Source of the DNA: Brumimicrobium sp051745635
GTDB lineage: Bacteria > Bacteroidota > Bacteroidia > Flavobacteriales_D > Crocinitomicaceae
Assembly: GCA_051745635.1 (NCBI GenBank)
Contig: JBNJEH010000007.1
Span: 7,624-71,623, forward strand
Direction: 5' to 3'
Length of the DNA stretch: 64,000 nucleotides
A model generated the notes under the pieces. That model saw nothing but the letters and a program-made list of their open reading frames with translations. It did not search any database and was not told the DNA's origin. Below, in pieces: positions 43,587 through 52,576 of this stretch (position 1 is its first letter; the number at the start of each line of letters is the position of its first letter). A program made the translations under genes and the position numbers.

Positions 43587-44234
43587 ATGGAAGCATTGGA
43601 AAAATTTAAGGTCATTTTTGAACCAAAGTTGCTGGAGGAGTTTGAAGAGAAGGCAACTGAGGTATCTGTTAAGGCGGGAGAAACCATTTTAGATTACGGT
43701 CAGATTGTCAGGAGTATGCCGATCATTGCTTCAGGTACGGTAAAAGTATCGCGGCGCGACGAGGACGGTAAAGAAATTCTCTTGTATTATGTGAATGCGC
43801 AAGAGAGTTGTGCAATGACTTTCACGTGTTGTATGGAACAGTTTCCGAGTGAAATTAAAGCTGTGGCGGAAGAAGATGTGGAAATGTTAACTGTTCCCAT
43901 TACTGTCATGGATAAGTGGCTACAAAAATATACGACGTGGAAAAGTTTCGTCATGGGTACGATTCGCAGCCGATTCAATGAAATGCTCCACACCATCGAT
44001 CAAATTGCTTTTCAGAAGCTGGATGAACGACTCAAGTATTATTTGCAGCAAAAAGTAAAACATACGGGTTCTCGGTTATTGAACCTCTCACATGAACAGG
44101 TAGCAACGGATTTAGCAACTTCGCGCGTGGTTATTTCCCGGTTGTTGAAAAAAATGGAAAACGACGATTTGCTGTTGCTTTACAGAAATCAAATAAAGTT
44201 ACTGAGTGCTTTTGATGTCGAAGAAACGGCGTAA
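43587..44234 (+). CDS. Crp/Fnr-family transcriptional regulator
   Basis: A 215-residue regulator. Residues 15-125 form the cNMP-binding beta roll (ETILDYGQIVRSMPIIASGTVKVSRRDEDGKEILLYYV). The motif ESCAMTFTCCMEQFPSEIKAVAEEDVEMLTVP, which carries three Cys, occupies the usual cyclic-nucleotide phosphate loop but lacks the RxS pattern for cAMP, and the [4Fe-4S] Cys set of Fnr is absent too. Residues 165-200 (LSHEQVATDLATSRVVISRLLKKMENDD) are the DNA-binding helix-turn-helix. It begins a tight operon; the ABC ATPase starts 2 nt downstream. Confidence 0.9.
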   Translation: MEALEKFKVIFEPKLLEEFEEKATEVSVKAGETILDYGQIVRSMPIIASGTVKVSRRDEDGKEILLYYVNAQESCAMTFTCCMEQFPSEIKAVAEEDVEMLTVPITVMDKWLQKYTTWKSFVMGTIRSRFNEMLHTIDQIAFQKLDERLKYYLQQKVKHTGSRLLNLSHEQVATDLATSRVVISRLLKKMENDDLLLLYRNQIKLLSAFDVEETA

Positions 44235-44236
44235 AA

Positions 44237-45166
44237 ATGTTAGAAGTTAACGAAATTTCAAAAAGTTTTCATCAGCAGAAGGTTTTGCATGACATTTCTT
44301 TCTCCGCTCGTGAAGGAGAAATTCTGGGCTTGCTCGGTCCTAATGGCGCAGGAAAGACCACATTGATGCGCATTATTAATCAAATTGTAGCTCCCACGCG
44401 GGGACACATCGCTTTTGAAGAACAATTGCTGAGTGAAAAACACATTTCAAAAATTGGATACCTGCCGGAGGAAAGAGGTCTTTACAAAACGATGGGCGTA
44501 GAAGAACACCTCGTTTTTTTGGGACGCCTGCGCGGGTTGAATAAAAAAAATGCCGTCCAAAAAACACATCACTGGCTCGAAAAGCTGGACATTCTTTCGT
44601 GGAAACATAAACGAATTGAGGAGCTGTCGAAAGGAATGGCCCAAAAAGTACAGTTTATTGCTGCAGTGCTCCACGATCCGGATTTACTTATTCTGGACGA
44701 ACCTTTTAGCGGTTTTGACCCCGTCAATCTTCGGGTGATGCGCCTGGAAATCGAACAGTTTAAAAAGGAGGGAAAAGCAATCATTATATCGACGCACAAC
44801 ATGAATAGTGTAGAGGAATTGTGCGACCGCGTTTTATTGATCAATAAAGGAGAAAAAGTGTTGGAAGGGAGTGTCCTTGAACTTCAGCAGTCGCAGTCGG
44901 AGCAACTTTATGCTGTCACTTTTCAGGGAAATATGCTGGCTTTTGCCAACGCGCTGTGGGTCGGTTTTGAAATCATAGAAAAAAAAGAAGTGTCTGAAGG
45001 TGTTTTTCAGGTCATATTACAAATGCGCAACGATAACGATATCAACAGCTTACTTCAAACCATTATGAATGTTGTAAAGATTGTAGAAGTAACGACGGTG
45101 AAGCCAAGTATGGAAGCCATTTTTACGGCGCATGTAGAACCCCAAAAAGAGGAGCGAAGTGAGTAA
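44237..45166 (+). CDS. ABC transporter ATP-binding protein (NatA-like)
   Basis: A 309-residue ATPase. GLLGPNGAGKTTLMRIINQI is Walker A, LSKGMAQKVQFIAAVLHDP the signature region with Q, and LLILDEPFSGFDPVNLRVM Walker B and D loop; STHNMNSVEEL has the switch His. The C-terminal 80 residues form an extra domain found in ABC-2 ATPases such as NatA. It pairs with the permease overlapping it by 8 nt, so the two should make an exporter; the substrate is unknown. Confidence 0.93.
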   Translation: MLEVNEISKSFHQQKVLHDISFSAREGEILGLLGPNGAGKTTLMRIINQIVAPTRGHIAFEEQLLSEKHISKIGYLPEERGLYKTMGVEEHLVFLGRLRGLNKKNAVQKTHHWLEKLDILSWKHKRIEELSKGMAQKVQFIAAVLHDPDLLILDEPFSGFDPVNLRVMRLEIEQFKKEGKAIIISTHNMNSVEELCDRVLLINKGEKVLEGSVLELQQSQSEQLYAVTFQGNMLAFANALWVGFEIIEKKEVSEGVFQVILQMRNDNDINSLLQTIMNVVKIVEVTTVKPSMEAIFTAHVEPQKEERSE

Positions 45167-46472
45167 AACGGCGATTATAACTTTTCGGGAGCTGAAAGAA
45201 CGATTCTCATCGCGCTCGTTTATCGGAATGACCATTCTCGGGCCAATAGTGGTACTGGCGGTGATTTATTTGTTCTTATCCATGACGGCGACGGAAAAGG
45301 CCACCTGGAAGGTTTTGATCATGGATAAAAATGAGCTTTTTGAAAACAAACTCCAACCGAAAGAAGATCCGTTGTTCGATGTCGATTTTATCAATGCCTT
45401 CGTAGATTACGATGAATTTGCCCAAAACCAGCAGTTTGAAGACTATGATTTGAGCGTGTGGATCAATGAAAAAGTCGTCTCCAATAAAAATGTCATCATT
45501 TCATACCGGGAGCAACCATCTGAGTATGTCCAGCGGAGACTGCAATATATTGTTGAACGCAGGCTGGAAGAAATCATGGTGCAGGAATTTACTGACTTAA
45601 AGCTCCAGGAATTTCGTGCTGTGAAACAACCGTTACAATTTACACTAAAAGATGCCAATGACCCCAAAAACGAGAAAACGACTAAAAATGGTTGGGTTGG
45701 GTTTTCTTTTGGCGGATTGATCGTGTTGTTTTTACTGACATTTGGAATGACAATTCTAAGAGGTGTTGCGCGAGAAAAATCGAATCGGATTGTAGAACTG
45801 TTGTTGGCCAGTGTTAACCCGCGACAGTTGTTGACGGGAAAAGTTTTTGGAATTGGCATTGCGGCAATCATCCAGTTTGTGTTTTGGATTGTGATTATTG
45901 CTGTGGGTTTCTGGGCAATGCGGGAAACACTTTTTCCAGACCTGAGCCATCCTGAATTAGTCGCCGATGCAGCGCAACAGGGCGTAGATGAGGTCGATTT
46001 GTACGCCAATCAAAGTCCTTTTGTAGAGCTGCTTTTTGATCAGATTCAATATGCAAACATGATCCTGTTCTTCGTGTTATTTTTTCTGGGGGGCTATCTT
46101 TTTTACGGCGCTTTCTTTGCGATGATAGGTGCGAGTGCAGGGTCTGAATCAGACGGGCAGCAATTTGTTATTCCAATGATCATTTTATTGTTGCTCGCTC
46201 TGGGCAGCGGTTATTACGCCGTCATGTTTCCGGAAAGCACAGCCGTTGATATTCTCGGCTTTATTCCATTCACCTCCCCTGTGGTGTTGATGGTTGACCT
46301 GGCTTATGGTTTTGCCGATGGGGAAGCCTGGAAGCTCTACTTTTCATTGTTTATACTTCTATTGTCCGCGCTTGGTGTTTTTGCACTCGCTGCGAGAATT
46401 TACAAAAACGGACTGCTCCATTTTGGACACCGGCTGCGCTTCGGACAAATCGTGAAGTGGCTAAAAAATTAA
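45159..46472 (+). CDS. ABC-2 type transporter permease (NatB-like)
   Basis: A 437-residue membrane protein. One helix near 24-45 (IGMTILGPIVVLAVIYLFLSM) precedes a large soluble loop (about 50-180), and five or six helices follow (GWVGFSFGGLIVLFLLTFGMTIL, IAAIIQFVFWIVIIAVGFWAM, MILFFVLFFLGGYLFYGAFFAMIG, FVIPMIILLLLALGSGYYAVMF, LFILLLSALGVFALAARIYKNG). REKSNRIVELLLASVNPRQLLTGKVFGIG is the conserved ABC-2 segment. It fits NatB-type exporters. It ends 1 nt before the ppx-like gene. Confidence 0.92.
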   Translation: MSKTAIITFRELKERFSSRSFIGMTILGPIVVLAVIYLFLSMTATEKATWKVLIMDKNELFENKLQPKEDPLFDVDFINAFVDYDEFAQNQQFEDYDLSVWINEKVVSNKNVIISYREQPSEYVQRRLQYIVERRLEEIMVQEFTDLKLQEFRAVKQPLQFTLKDANDPKNEKTTKNGWVGFSFGGLIVLFLLTFGMTILRGVAREKSNRIVELLLASVNPRQLLTGKVFGIGIAAIIQFVFWIVIIAVGFWAMRETLFPDLSHPELVADAAQQGVDEVDLYANQSPFVELLFDQIQYANMILFFVLFFLGGYLFYGAFFAMIGASAGSESDGQQFVIPMIILLLLALGSGYYAVMFPESTAVDILGFIPFTSPVVLMVDLAYGFADGEAWKLYFSLFILLLSALGVFALAARIYKNGLLHFGHRLRFGQIVKWLKN

Positions 46473-46473
46473 T

Positions 46474-47397
46474 ATGCGCATTGCTGTATTTGACCTGGGC
46501 ACGAACACGTTTGATTTAATCATCGTGGAACATGATGAAAATGCAGATCATTTTCGTGTGTTATACACGGATAAGTCGTTTGTCCACCTCGGTGAACGTG
46601 GAAATAAAGAAAAGCACATAAAAAATGCCGCAAAGGAACGCGCCTATTTCGCTCTCGAGCATTTTGTGCAGGCCTGCCGGGAACACCACGTGAACGCTGA
46701 AAACATTCATGCTTTTGGCACTTCTGCCCTGCGCGACGCCGAAAACAGCGATGAAATAAAAAACGAATTTAAACAGCGGCTGGGCATTGAAATTATGGTT
46801 ATTCAGGGCGATCAGGAGGCACAATTGATTTATGAAGGCATCAAAGGCATCCACCAGTTTAAGCAACCCGCCTGCATCATGGATATAGGCGGAGGAAGTA
46901 CAGAGTTTATCTTTGCGGACAGCAGGGGCGTGAGTCACAAAGAAAGCCTCGACATCGGCGTTTCGCGGATCATGCAATTGTTTGATGTGCCGGGAGAACT
47001 CAATGAAAAGCAACGGCAGCAAATTGTTCAATTCATGGAAAATGCCTCTCCGACAGTTTTTGAGCGGCGCCAACCACCCGTTCTTATCGGAGCAGCCGGC
47101 AGTTTTGAAACATTCTACCAATTGATTTCGAAATCCGCTTCCTACGACACATTCCAGACACACGAGCTACCGTTTAATGCGTTAAATGATGTTTTAGACG
47201 ACTTGATCAAAAGCGGTTACGACGACCGATGCGAAAACTACTGGATACCAAATTACAGACGGAAAATGATACATATTGCCGCACTCCAAACCAAGTGGGT
47301 CATCCAACGCTTGAATATTGAGCAATGTTATTTTTCTCCAGCGGCACTAAAAGAAGGTGTTTTATTTGCGTCAAAGAAAGGTTTTAACAGCGACTAG
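46474..47397 (+). CDS. Ppx/GppA-family phosphatase
   Basis: A 307-residue ASKHA-fold protein. IAVFDLGTNTFDLIIVE is the phosphate-1 loop, SALRDAENSDEIKNEF a family block, CIMDIGGGSTEFIFADSRG the phosphate-2 loop and LIGAAGSFETF the adenosine-side motif. It is the short Ppx/GppA form, lacking the C-terminal HD part of E. coli Ppx. Members remove phosphate from polyphosphate or from pppGpp; which applies here is open. Its stop codon overlaps the metG stop on the other strand within CTAG. Confidence 0.9.
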   Translation: MRIAVFDLGTNTFDLIIVEHDENADHFRVLYTDKSFVHLGERGNKEKHIKNAAKERAYFALEHFVQACREHHVNAENIHAFGTSALRDAENSDEIKNEFKQRLGIEIMVIQGDQEAQLIYEGIKGIHQFKQPACIMDIGGGSTEFIFADSRGVSHKESLDIGVSRIMQLFDVPGELNEKQRQQIVQFMENASPTVFERRQPPVLIGAAGSFETFYQLISKSASYDTFQTHELPFNALNDVLDDLIKSGYDDRCENYWIPNYRRKMIHIAALQTKWVIQRLNIEQCYFSPAALKEGVLFASKKGFNSD

Positions 47398-49451
47398 CGA
47401 ATCGTTGAACCGTTTGCCAAATCTTCTTCTGGAGTCATAAATGTCAGTTTCCCCTCCTTATCTTCTCCCATCAATAACATTCCGTTGGAGACCACTCCGC
47501 GAATTTTACGGGGAGGTAAATTCATGAGCACGCTCACTTTTTTACCAATGATGTCTTCCGGAGCGTATTGTTGTGCAATTCCCGAAACGATAGTGCGCTG
47601 GTCGAGTCCCGTGTCTACGATCAGCTCGAGTAATTTATCGGCTTTTTTAACTTTTTTGGCACTGAGAATCTCGCCTGTGCGTATATCGAGCTTTAAAAAG
47701 TCGTCAAATGAAATTGGCGCTTTTTGTGCTTCGTGGTGGTTTTCTTCTGTTGGCTGAGTAGCGCGCAGCAGATCTTGTTCTTTTTCCACAAAGCTGTCGT
47801 CTATTTTTTCAAATAAAATAGAAGGTTTACGTGTGCGGTGACCAGCAGCCAGGATGTCTTTTTTGCCACATTTTGACCAGTCGCACTCCTCCAGCCCCAG
47901 AAATGTCCGCAATTTATCCGCTGTCGAAGGGAGGAAAGGGTCGAGTAAAATGGACAAATTCGCTGTAATTTGCAAGGCAATATTGAGGATCGTTTTTACG
48001 CGACCTTCATCCGTTTTGATCAATTTCCAGGGCTCTGTTTCCGCTAAATATCGATTGCCGATGCGGGCTAAACTCATAACTTCTCCCTGTGCTTCGCGAA
48101 TCTTATAGTTGTAGAGCTTTTCTTCTACAGATGATGGAATTTCGCCAATAGCGCCGAGTACGCGCTGATCTTCGGGAGCAATTGTTCCAATCTCAGGAAC
48201 GGCACCATCAAAATATTTTTTGGTCAGGACGAGTGCCCGGTTGACAAAGTTTCCGAGAACATCTGCCAGTTCATTGTTTACGCGCGATTGAAAATCATTC
48301 CAGGTAAACTCACTATCTCTGTTCTCCGGAGCGATTGCCGTTAAAGTGTATTTGAGTTCGTCTACTTTTTGAGGATGGCGTTCGAGGTACTCGTGTAACC
48401 AGACAGCCCAGTTGCGCGATGTAGAGAACTTATCACCTTCGAGGTTTAAGAATTCCGATGCGGGAACATTTTTTGGAAGCACAAAATCACCGTGTTCTTT
48501 CAGAAGAATGGGAAAAATTAAAGCGTGAAAAACGATATTATCCTTTCCAATAAAGTGAACGAGTTCCGTATCTCCTGTCCAGTAATCTTTCCAGTCTTTT
48601 TGTTGTTCTTCTGCCCAGGCTTTCGTGGCAGAAATATAACCAATTGGTGCGTCCAGCCACACGTAAAGGACTTTTCCTTCTGCATTTTCCAGCGGTACGG
48701 GAATACCCCAGTCCAGATCGCGCGTCATAGCTCTTGGTTGTAATCCACCATCGATCCAGCTCATACACTGTCCGACGACTTGTTTGCGCCACTTTTTGGG
48801 GTCATGAATTTGCTTTTCCTCGAGTTTTCCGTTTTGAATCCAGTCTTTGAGCCATGCTTCATGCCTTTCCATGGGAAGGAACCAATGCGTTGTTTCGCGA
48901 AGAACAGGTGCGTCACCGCTCAATTTCGAAATGGGATGAATGAGGTCGTTGGGACTTAAAGCGCTTCCGCATTTTTCACACTGATCGCCATAAGCTTCTG
49001 CAAAACCACACTTGGGACATTCACCAGTGATGTAGCGATCTGCCAAAAACTGCTCGTATTTTTCATCGTAATACTGTTGATTCGTCTTTTGTGTAAAAAC
49101 CCCCTTTTTATGTAAGGTTTTAAAAAAATCCCGGGCTGTTTCCCGATGAATTGGCTTCGATGTGCGATGGAAGATATCGAAAGTGATATCGAATTTTTTA
49201 AAAGAATCTGCTAATATTGTATAGTATTTATCGACGATTTCTTGTGGTGTTACACCTTCCTTTTTAGCGCGTAAAGTTATTGCAGCGCCGTGCTCATCGC
49301 TTCCAGAAATGAAAGCAACGTCATGACCTTTATGGCGTAAAAACCGAACAAAAATATCGGCGGGCAAATAAACACCAGCAACGTGACCCAGATGAAGTGG
49401 TCCGTTGGCGTAAGGCAATGCGGCAGTAACAGTATATCTTTTCTTCTCCAT
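47394..49451 (-). CDS. metG: Methionine--tRNA ligase
   Basis: A 685-residue class I synthetase from the ATG at 49451 (an upstream in-frame TTG at 49475 is unlikely). TAALPYANGPLHLGHVAGVYLPAD holds the HIGH-type motif; C153-type residues in GECPKCGFAEAYGDQCEKCGSA form the zinc knuckle; KFSTSRNWAVWLHEYL carries the KMSKS-type motif near 342. The C-terminal domain (about 585-685, LDIRTGEILSAKKVKKADKLLELIVDTG) is the tRNA-binding OB-fold, so this is the dimeric long form. It stands alone, convergent with the ppx-like gene. Confidence 0.96.
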   Translation of the reverse strand: MEKKRYTVTAALPYANGPLHLGHVAGVYLPADIFVRFLRHKGHDVAFISGSDEHGAAITLRAKKEGVTPQEIVDKYYTILADSFKKFDITFDIFHRTSKPIHRETARDFFKTLHKKGVFTQKTNQQYYDEKYEQFLADRYITGECPKCGFAEAYGDQCEKCGSALSPNDLIHPISKLSGDAPVLRETTHWFLPMERHEAWLKDWIQNGKLEEKQIHDPKKWRKQVVGQCMSWIDGGLQPRAMTRDLDWGIPVPLENAEGKVLYVWLDAPIGYISATKAWAEEQQKDWKDYWTGDTELVHFIGKDNIVFHALIFPILLKEHGDFVLPKNVPASEFLNLEGDKFSTSRNWAVWLHEYLERHPQKVDELKYTLTAIAPENRDSEFTWNDFQSRVNNELADVLGNFVNRALVLTKKYFDGAVPEIGTIAPEDQRVLGAIGEIPSSVEEKLYNYKIREAQGEVMSLARIGNRYLAETEPWKLIKTDEGRVKTILNIALQITANLSILLDPFLPSTADKLRTFLGLEECDWSKCGKKDILAAGHRTRKPSILFEKIDDSFVEKEQDLLRATQPTEENHHEAQKAPISFDDFLKLDIRTGEILSAKKVKKADKLLELIVDTGLDQRTIVSGIAQQYAPEDIIGKKVSVLMNLPPRKIRGVVSNGMLLMGEDKEGKLTFMTPEEDLANGSTIR

Positions 49452-49577
49452 GCACCTAATTTTTCGTGGGTTCAAAGATAATGGAAAGGAATGATTGATG
49501 AGTAATGATAATTACATTCTTATCGCGAAATTTAAACCGCACCACAGCTGAATAAATCCGAGGTTCAAATAATGCTA

Positions 49578-52400
49578 TCAATCTTCTTCATACTCTTCCA
49601 AGCCGTAATTTTCTCCTTTTTCAACGGCGGGAACACCAACTTTCAGCCATTCGGGAGCCGGCTCATTTTGTAGAAAATGGTCAAAAAACTGGCGCATGCG
49701 AATGGATAAATCAACGCGGTTGGCATTTTTCATCAAATTGTGCTGATCGCCGTTGTAATTCAACATCCAAACTGGTTTGTTGAGGCGCTTCATGGCAGTA
49801 AAAAGCTCAATGCCCTGGTACCAGGGAACGGCACCGTCACCATCGTTGTGCATGATGAGTAAAGGCGTTTCAATTTCTGGCACTCCAAACAAGGGCGAAT
49901 TTTCAATGTACAACTCAGGCGCTTCCCAAATCGTTTTTCCAATTCGACTTTGCGTACGTTCATATTGAAAAGCGCGATTTAAACCGCTTCCCCAACGAAT
50001 GCCTCCGTAAGCGGAGAACATATTGCTCACAGGTGCACCAGCCATTGCGGCGGAATAGCGATCGGTCATCGTGATGAGTTGTGCCGTTTGGTAACCTCCC
50101 CACGATTGCCCCTGCAAACCGAGTCGGGTACTATCGATATTCGGATACAAATTCAATACGTGGTCTGTTCCGCTCATTATACTATTGTAGGCTCCTTCAG
50201 CGGGATGACCAGGTTCATAGCGAATATTAGGTATAAAAACGACATAACCGGCAGAAGTATATTCTGTGGGGTATATAATCGATGCTGTCGGCTTCGGAAT
50301 ATAGTGATAATGCTTGCGGTGGGAGAGCATTTCGTAAAAATACACGAGCATAGGATAGCTTTTGGTGGAATCAAAATTTTCGGGTTTGTATAAAAGACCT
50401 TTTCTTTTCTCTCCGTCGTAAGTCTTCCACGAAACTTGTTCCACTTCGGGCCAGATATATTCTGACTGCTGCGGGTTGGTGTTCGAGATCTTTTGCGGGT
50501 TTTCGAAAGAAGTCTTCGTCGTATACAGGTCGGGATAATCTTTTACATTCATCTGCTGGAATATAACGTGGTCAGCGTTTTTTGCCTTTCGAATGTTGAT
50601 CAGCTTGTGATCAGTTTGGTACATCAAAACAATTACCGGACCTTTTCGTGAATCTTCGATGTGATGAATGGATTCGTCATAACTGGTTTGGTTTACACCG
50701 TGTAAATAGACGCTGTCGAGATCAATATATGTGCTGTCGTTCGACCATCTTTTGAGTCGAAGCTTTGTATTCGTAAGCATTCCCTGACGATTCGTGATGC
50801 TTTTGAGCTCTCGACCCCCAAAATTAAACTTCCACACATCGTGCTTACTGTGGATAAGCAATTCCTGAGGGCTGGTGAAACCGATGGTGCCGACCGGTCC
50901 CGCTTTAAATGGCATTCCATTATTGTCACTTTTCCAGACAATACTATCTTTTTCGTAGCAGGTGATACAACCTGTTTCTTCAGTCTGCGTGTCGTAGAAA
51001 AAATAGTTGTTGGTGTCGCTCAAAAAATAAACGAAATAACGACCGTCTGGTGAGAGCTCTTCCATGTAGTTGATGCGTTTACCGAGTCGTTCTGGTTCTC
51101 CTGAATTGACATTGATTCGATAAAAATCACGTGGCCACGGATAAGTCCAGTTGTAGGTGCGGACATACTGTTCGTTGGAATACCCTAGAGCATAATGACT
51201 GTTGCCATTATCCAGCATGCGTGCAGACAAGGTATCATTTTCGAGCTGGACTAACCGGTTTTCTTTGCGGTGAAGTACAGTTAAATAGCTGTCCCGTTTG
51301 TCTTGCTTTTTCTCTTTTAGTTGTTGCGGTTGAAGCCGATTGTTTTTGTAGTGCCAAACATCTAAAACGGCTTTTTCTTTGCTGAGTAAAGTGTCTTCAG
51401 GTTCTTCTTCACGTTTTTCGGTAATGCCGACGAACAACTTTTTATTGTCGTTTGAGAATTTTACGGCGGCATGCGGACTGACGTGCATATTCGTATCGAG
51501 ATCACCGCGGTTGCTATGAATTTTTAATTGCGGTTGGCTTTCACCTTCTCCCCAGACATATAAATCGTATGATTTGTGGTTTTCTGAACTGTCGCGCGAT
51601 GCAACAAAAGCAAAATCGCCATTTTTTTCGCTGAAAGAAGATTTCGCAACAGCTGAATAGTACTTTGTTGATGTGAGGATGTTCTTTGTTTCCAGGTTTA
51701 TTCGGTGTACCTTGAGGCTGTCTTTTTTGTCCAGCTTTTTATGGGTCACATAAACCATTGACTGCCCCGAAGGATCAAACCAAAAGTCTTTCACGTGCTG
51801 AATACGCATTCTTTCAGCTTTGTCAGTAAACTGAACAAAAAGCGTATTCCCGTCAGATTGTACGGCGTTCTCTTCTTTATCTTTTTTATTGCGGTTGAAG
51901 AGCCAGCAACGCTTTTTTTCTTTTTTCTTTTCTTTGTGGAGTGAGTCTGCAAGAAGCGTGTAGGCAAAAACATTGTTTTTTTCAGGAACTTTAAAATTGA
52001 TGAGGTTGGGATGTTTGACGAGGCTGTCGTTGTTGAGAAAATAAATACCCAGAGAGTCTTTAACGTGTAGTTCGTGATCTACTTTTTCTAATTTGAGTGT
52101 CCGCAGCGTGTCGTAACCCGGATGAATGGAAAACAAAAGAACGTCTTCTTTGTGACTAATGCGGGCTCTATATCCGCGGGCAAACTGCTTTTTTTCGTTC
52201 GAAACGGCGTTGTGCAAAAAGAGTGTGCCATCGCCGCGATGCGGTTGAATCTCATAAGCAGAAAAACTCCCTCGATCTGAAACCTGAGCATGTTTTAAAG
52301 ATTTCCAGTCATTGTAAACCGTGTGATCCAGTACCTTTTGTTGTGAGAAAAGCGATAAAAAGAAAAGGTTGGAAATAATAAAGCAAAGTAATTTTTTCAT
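49578..52400 (-). CDS. S9-family peptidase (prolyl oligopeptidase fold), exported
   Basis: A 940-residue exported serine peptidase. A signal peptide (KKLLCFIISNLFFLSLFSQQ) leads to a long beta-propeller part (about 30-640) with blocks such as SDRGSFSAYEIQ, SPDGRYFVYFLSDTNNYF. The hydrolase domain has the nucleophile Ser in GLQGQSWGGYQTAQLIT near 765, Asp in HNDGDGAVPWYQG near 852 and His in YNGDQHNLM near 885. The propeller normally admits only short peptides. It appears to be the only gene of its transcript. Confidence 0.92.
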   Translation of the reverse strand: MKKLLCFIISNLFFLSLFSQQKVLDHTVYNDWKSLKHAQVSDRGSFSAYEIQPHRGDGTLFLHNAVSNEKKQFARGYRARISHKEDVLLFSIHPGYDTLRTLKLEKVDHELHVKDSLGIYFLNNDSLVKHPNLINFKVPEKNNVFAYTLLADSLHKEKKKEKKRCWLFNRNKKDKEENAVQSDGNTLFVQFTDKAERMRIQHVKDFWFDPSGQSMVYVTHKKLDKKDSLKVHRINLETKNILTSTKYYSAVAKSSFSEKNGDFAFVASRDSSENHKSYDLYVWGEGESQPQLKIHSNRGDLDTNMHVSPHAAVKFSNDNKKLFVGITEKREEEPEDTLLSKEKAVLDVWHYKNNRLQPQQLKEKKQDKRDSYLTVLHRKENRLVQLENDTLSARMLDNGNSHYALGYSNEQYVRTYNWTYPWPRDFYRINVNSGEPERLGKRINYMEELSPDGRYFVYFLSDTNNYFFYDTQTEETGCITCYEKDSIVWKSDNNGMPFKAGPVGTIGFTSPQELLIHSKHDVWKFNFGGRELKSITNRQGMLTNTKLRLKRWSNDSTYIDLDSVYLHGVNQTSYDESIHHIEDSRKGPVIVLMYQTDHKLINIRKAKNADHVIFQQMNVKDYPDLYTTKTSFENPQKISNTNPQQSEYIWPEVEQVSWKTYDGEKRKGLLYKPENFDSTKSYPMLVYFYEMLSHRKHYHYIPKPTASIIYPTEYTSAGYVVFIPNIRYEPGHPAEGAYNSIMSGTDHVLNLYPNIDSTRLGLQGQSWGGYQTAQLITMTDRYSAAMAGAPVSNMFSAYGGIRWGSGLNRAFQYERTQSRIGKTIWEAPELYIENSPLFGVPEIETPLLIMHNDGDGAVPWYQGIELFTAMKRLNKPVWMLNYNGDQHNLMKNANRVDLSIRMRQFFDHFLQNEPAPEWLKVGVPAVEKGENYGLEEYEED

Positions 52401-52541
52401 CCTCTGAAAATATTAATTTTTTTGATCAATGACAGCAATAATGATTACAAAATAAAGAATAATGTTTATCTTGCGCCAACGCTAAAGTCAAATTTTACGT
52501 TATGAAAGAAGAAATACTTTTTTAAAGTGTTTTTTAATTTA

Positions 52542-52549
52542 TATATTTG
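52542..52549 (+). promoter_or_regulatory. -7 promoter element of the T9SS cargo gene
   Basis: TATATTTG matches TAnnTTTG, 27 nt before the ATG at 52577, in an AT-rich context. No strong -33 TTG is visible. Confidence 0.45.
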
Positions 52550-52576
52550 TTAATATTAATTTAAATTTTAGAAGTT

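Noticed and set aside
43819..43834. CACGTG-centred site in the Crp-family gene as a third parS
   Set aside because: Only the left half (TTTCACGTG) fits; the right half reads TTGTATG instead of AAACA.
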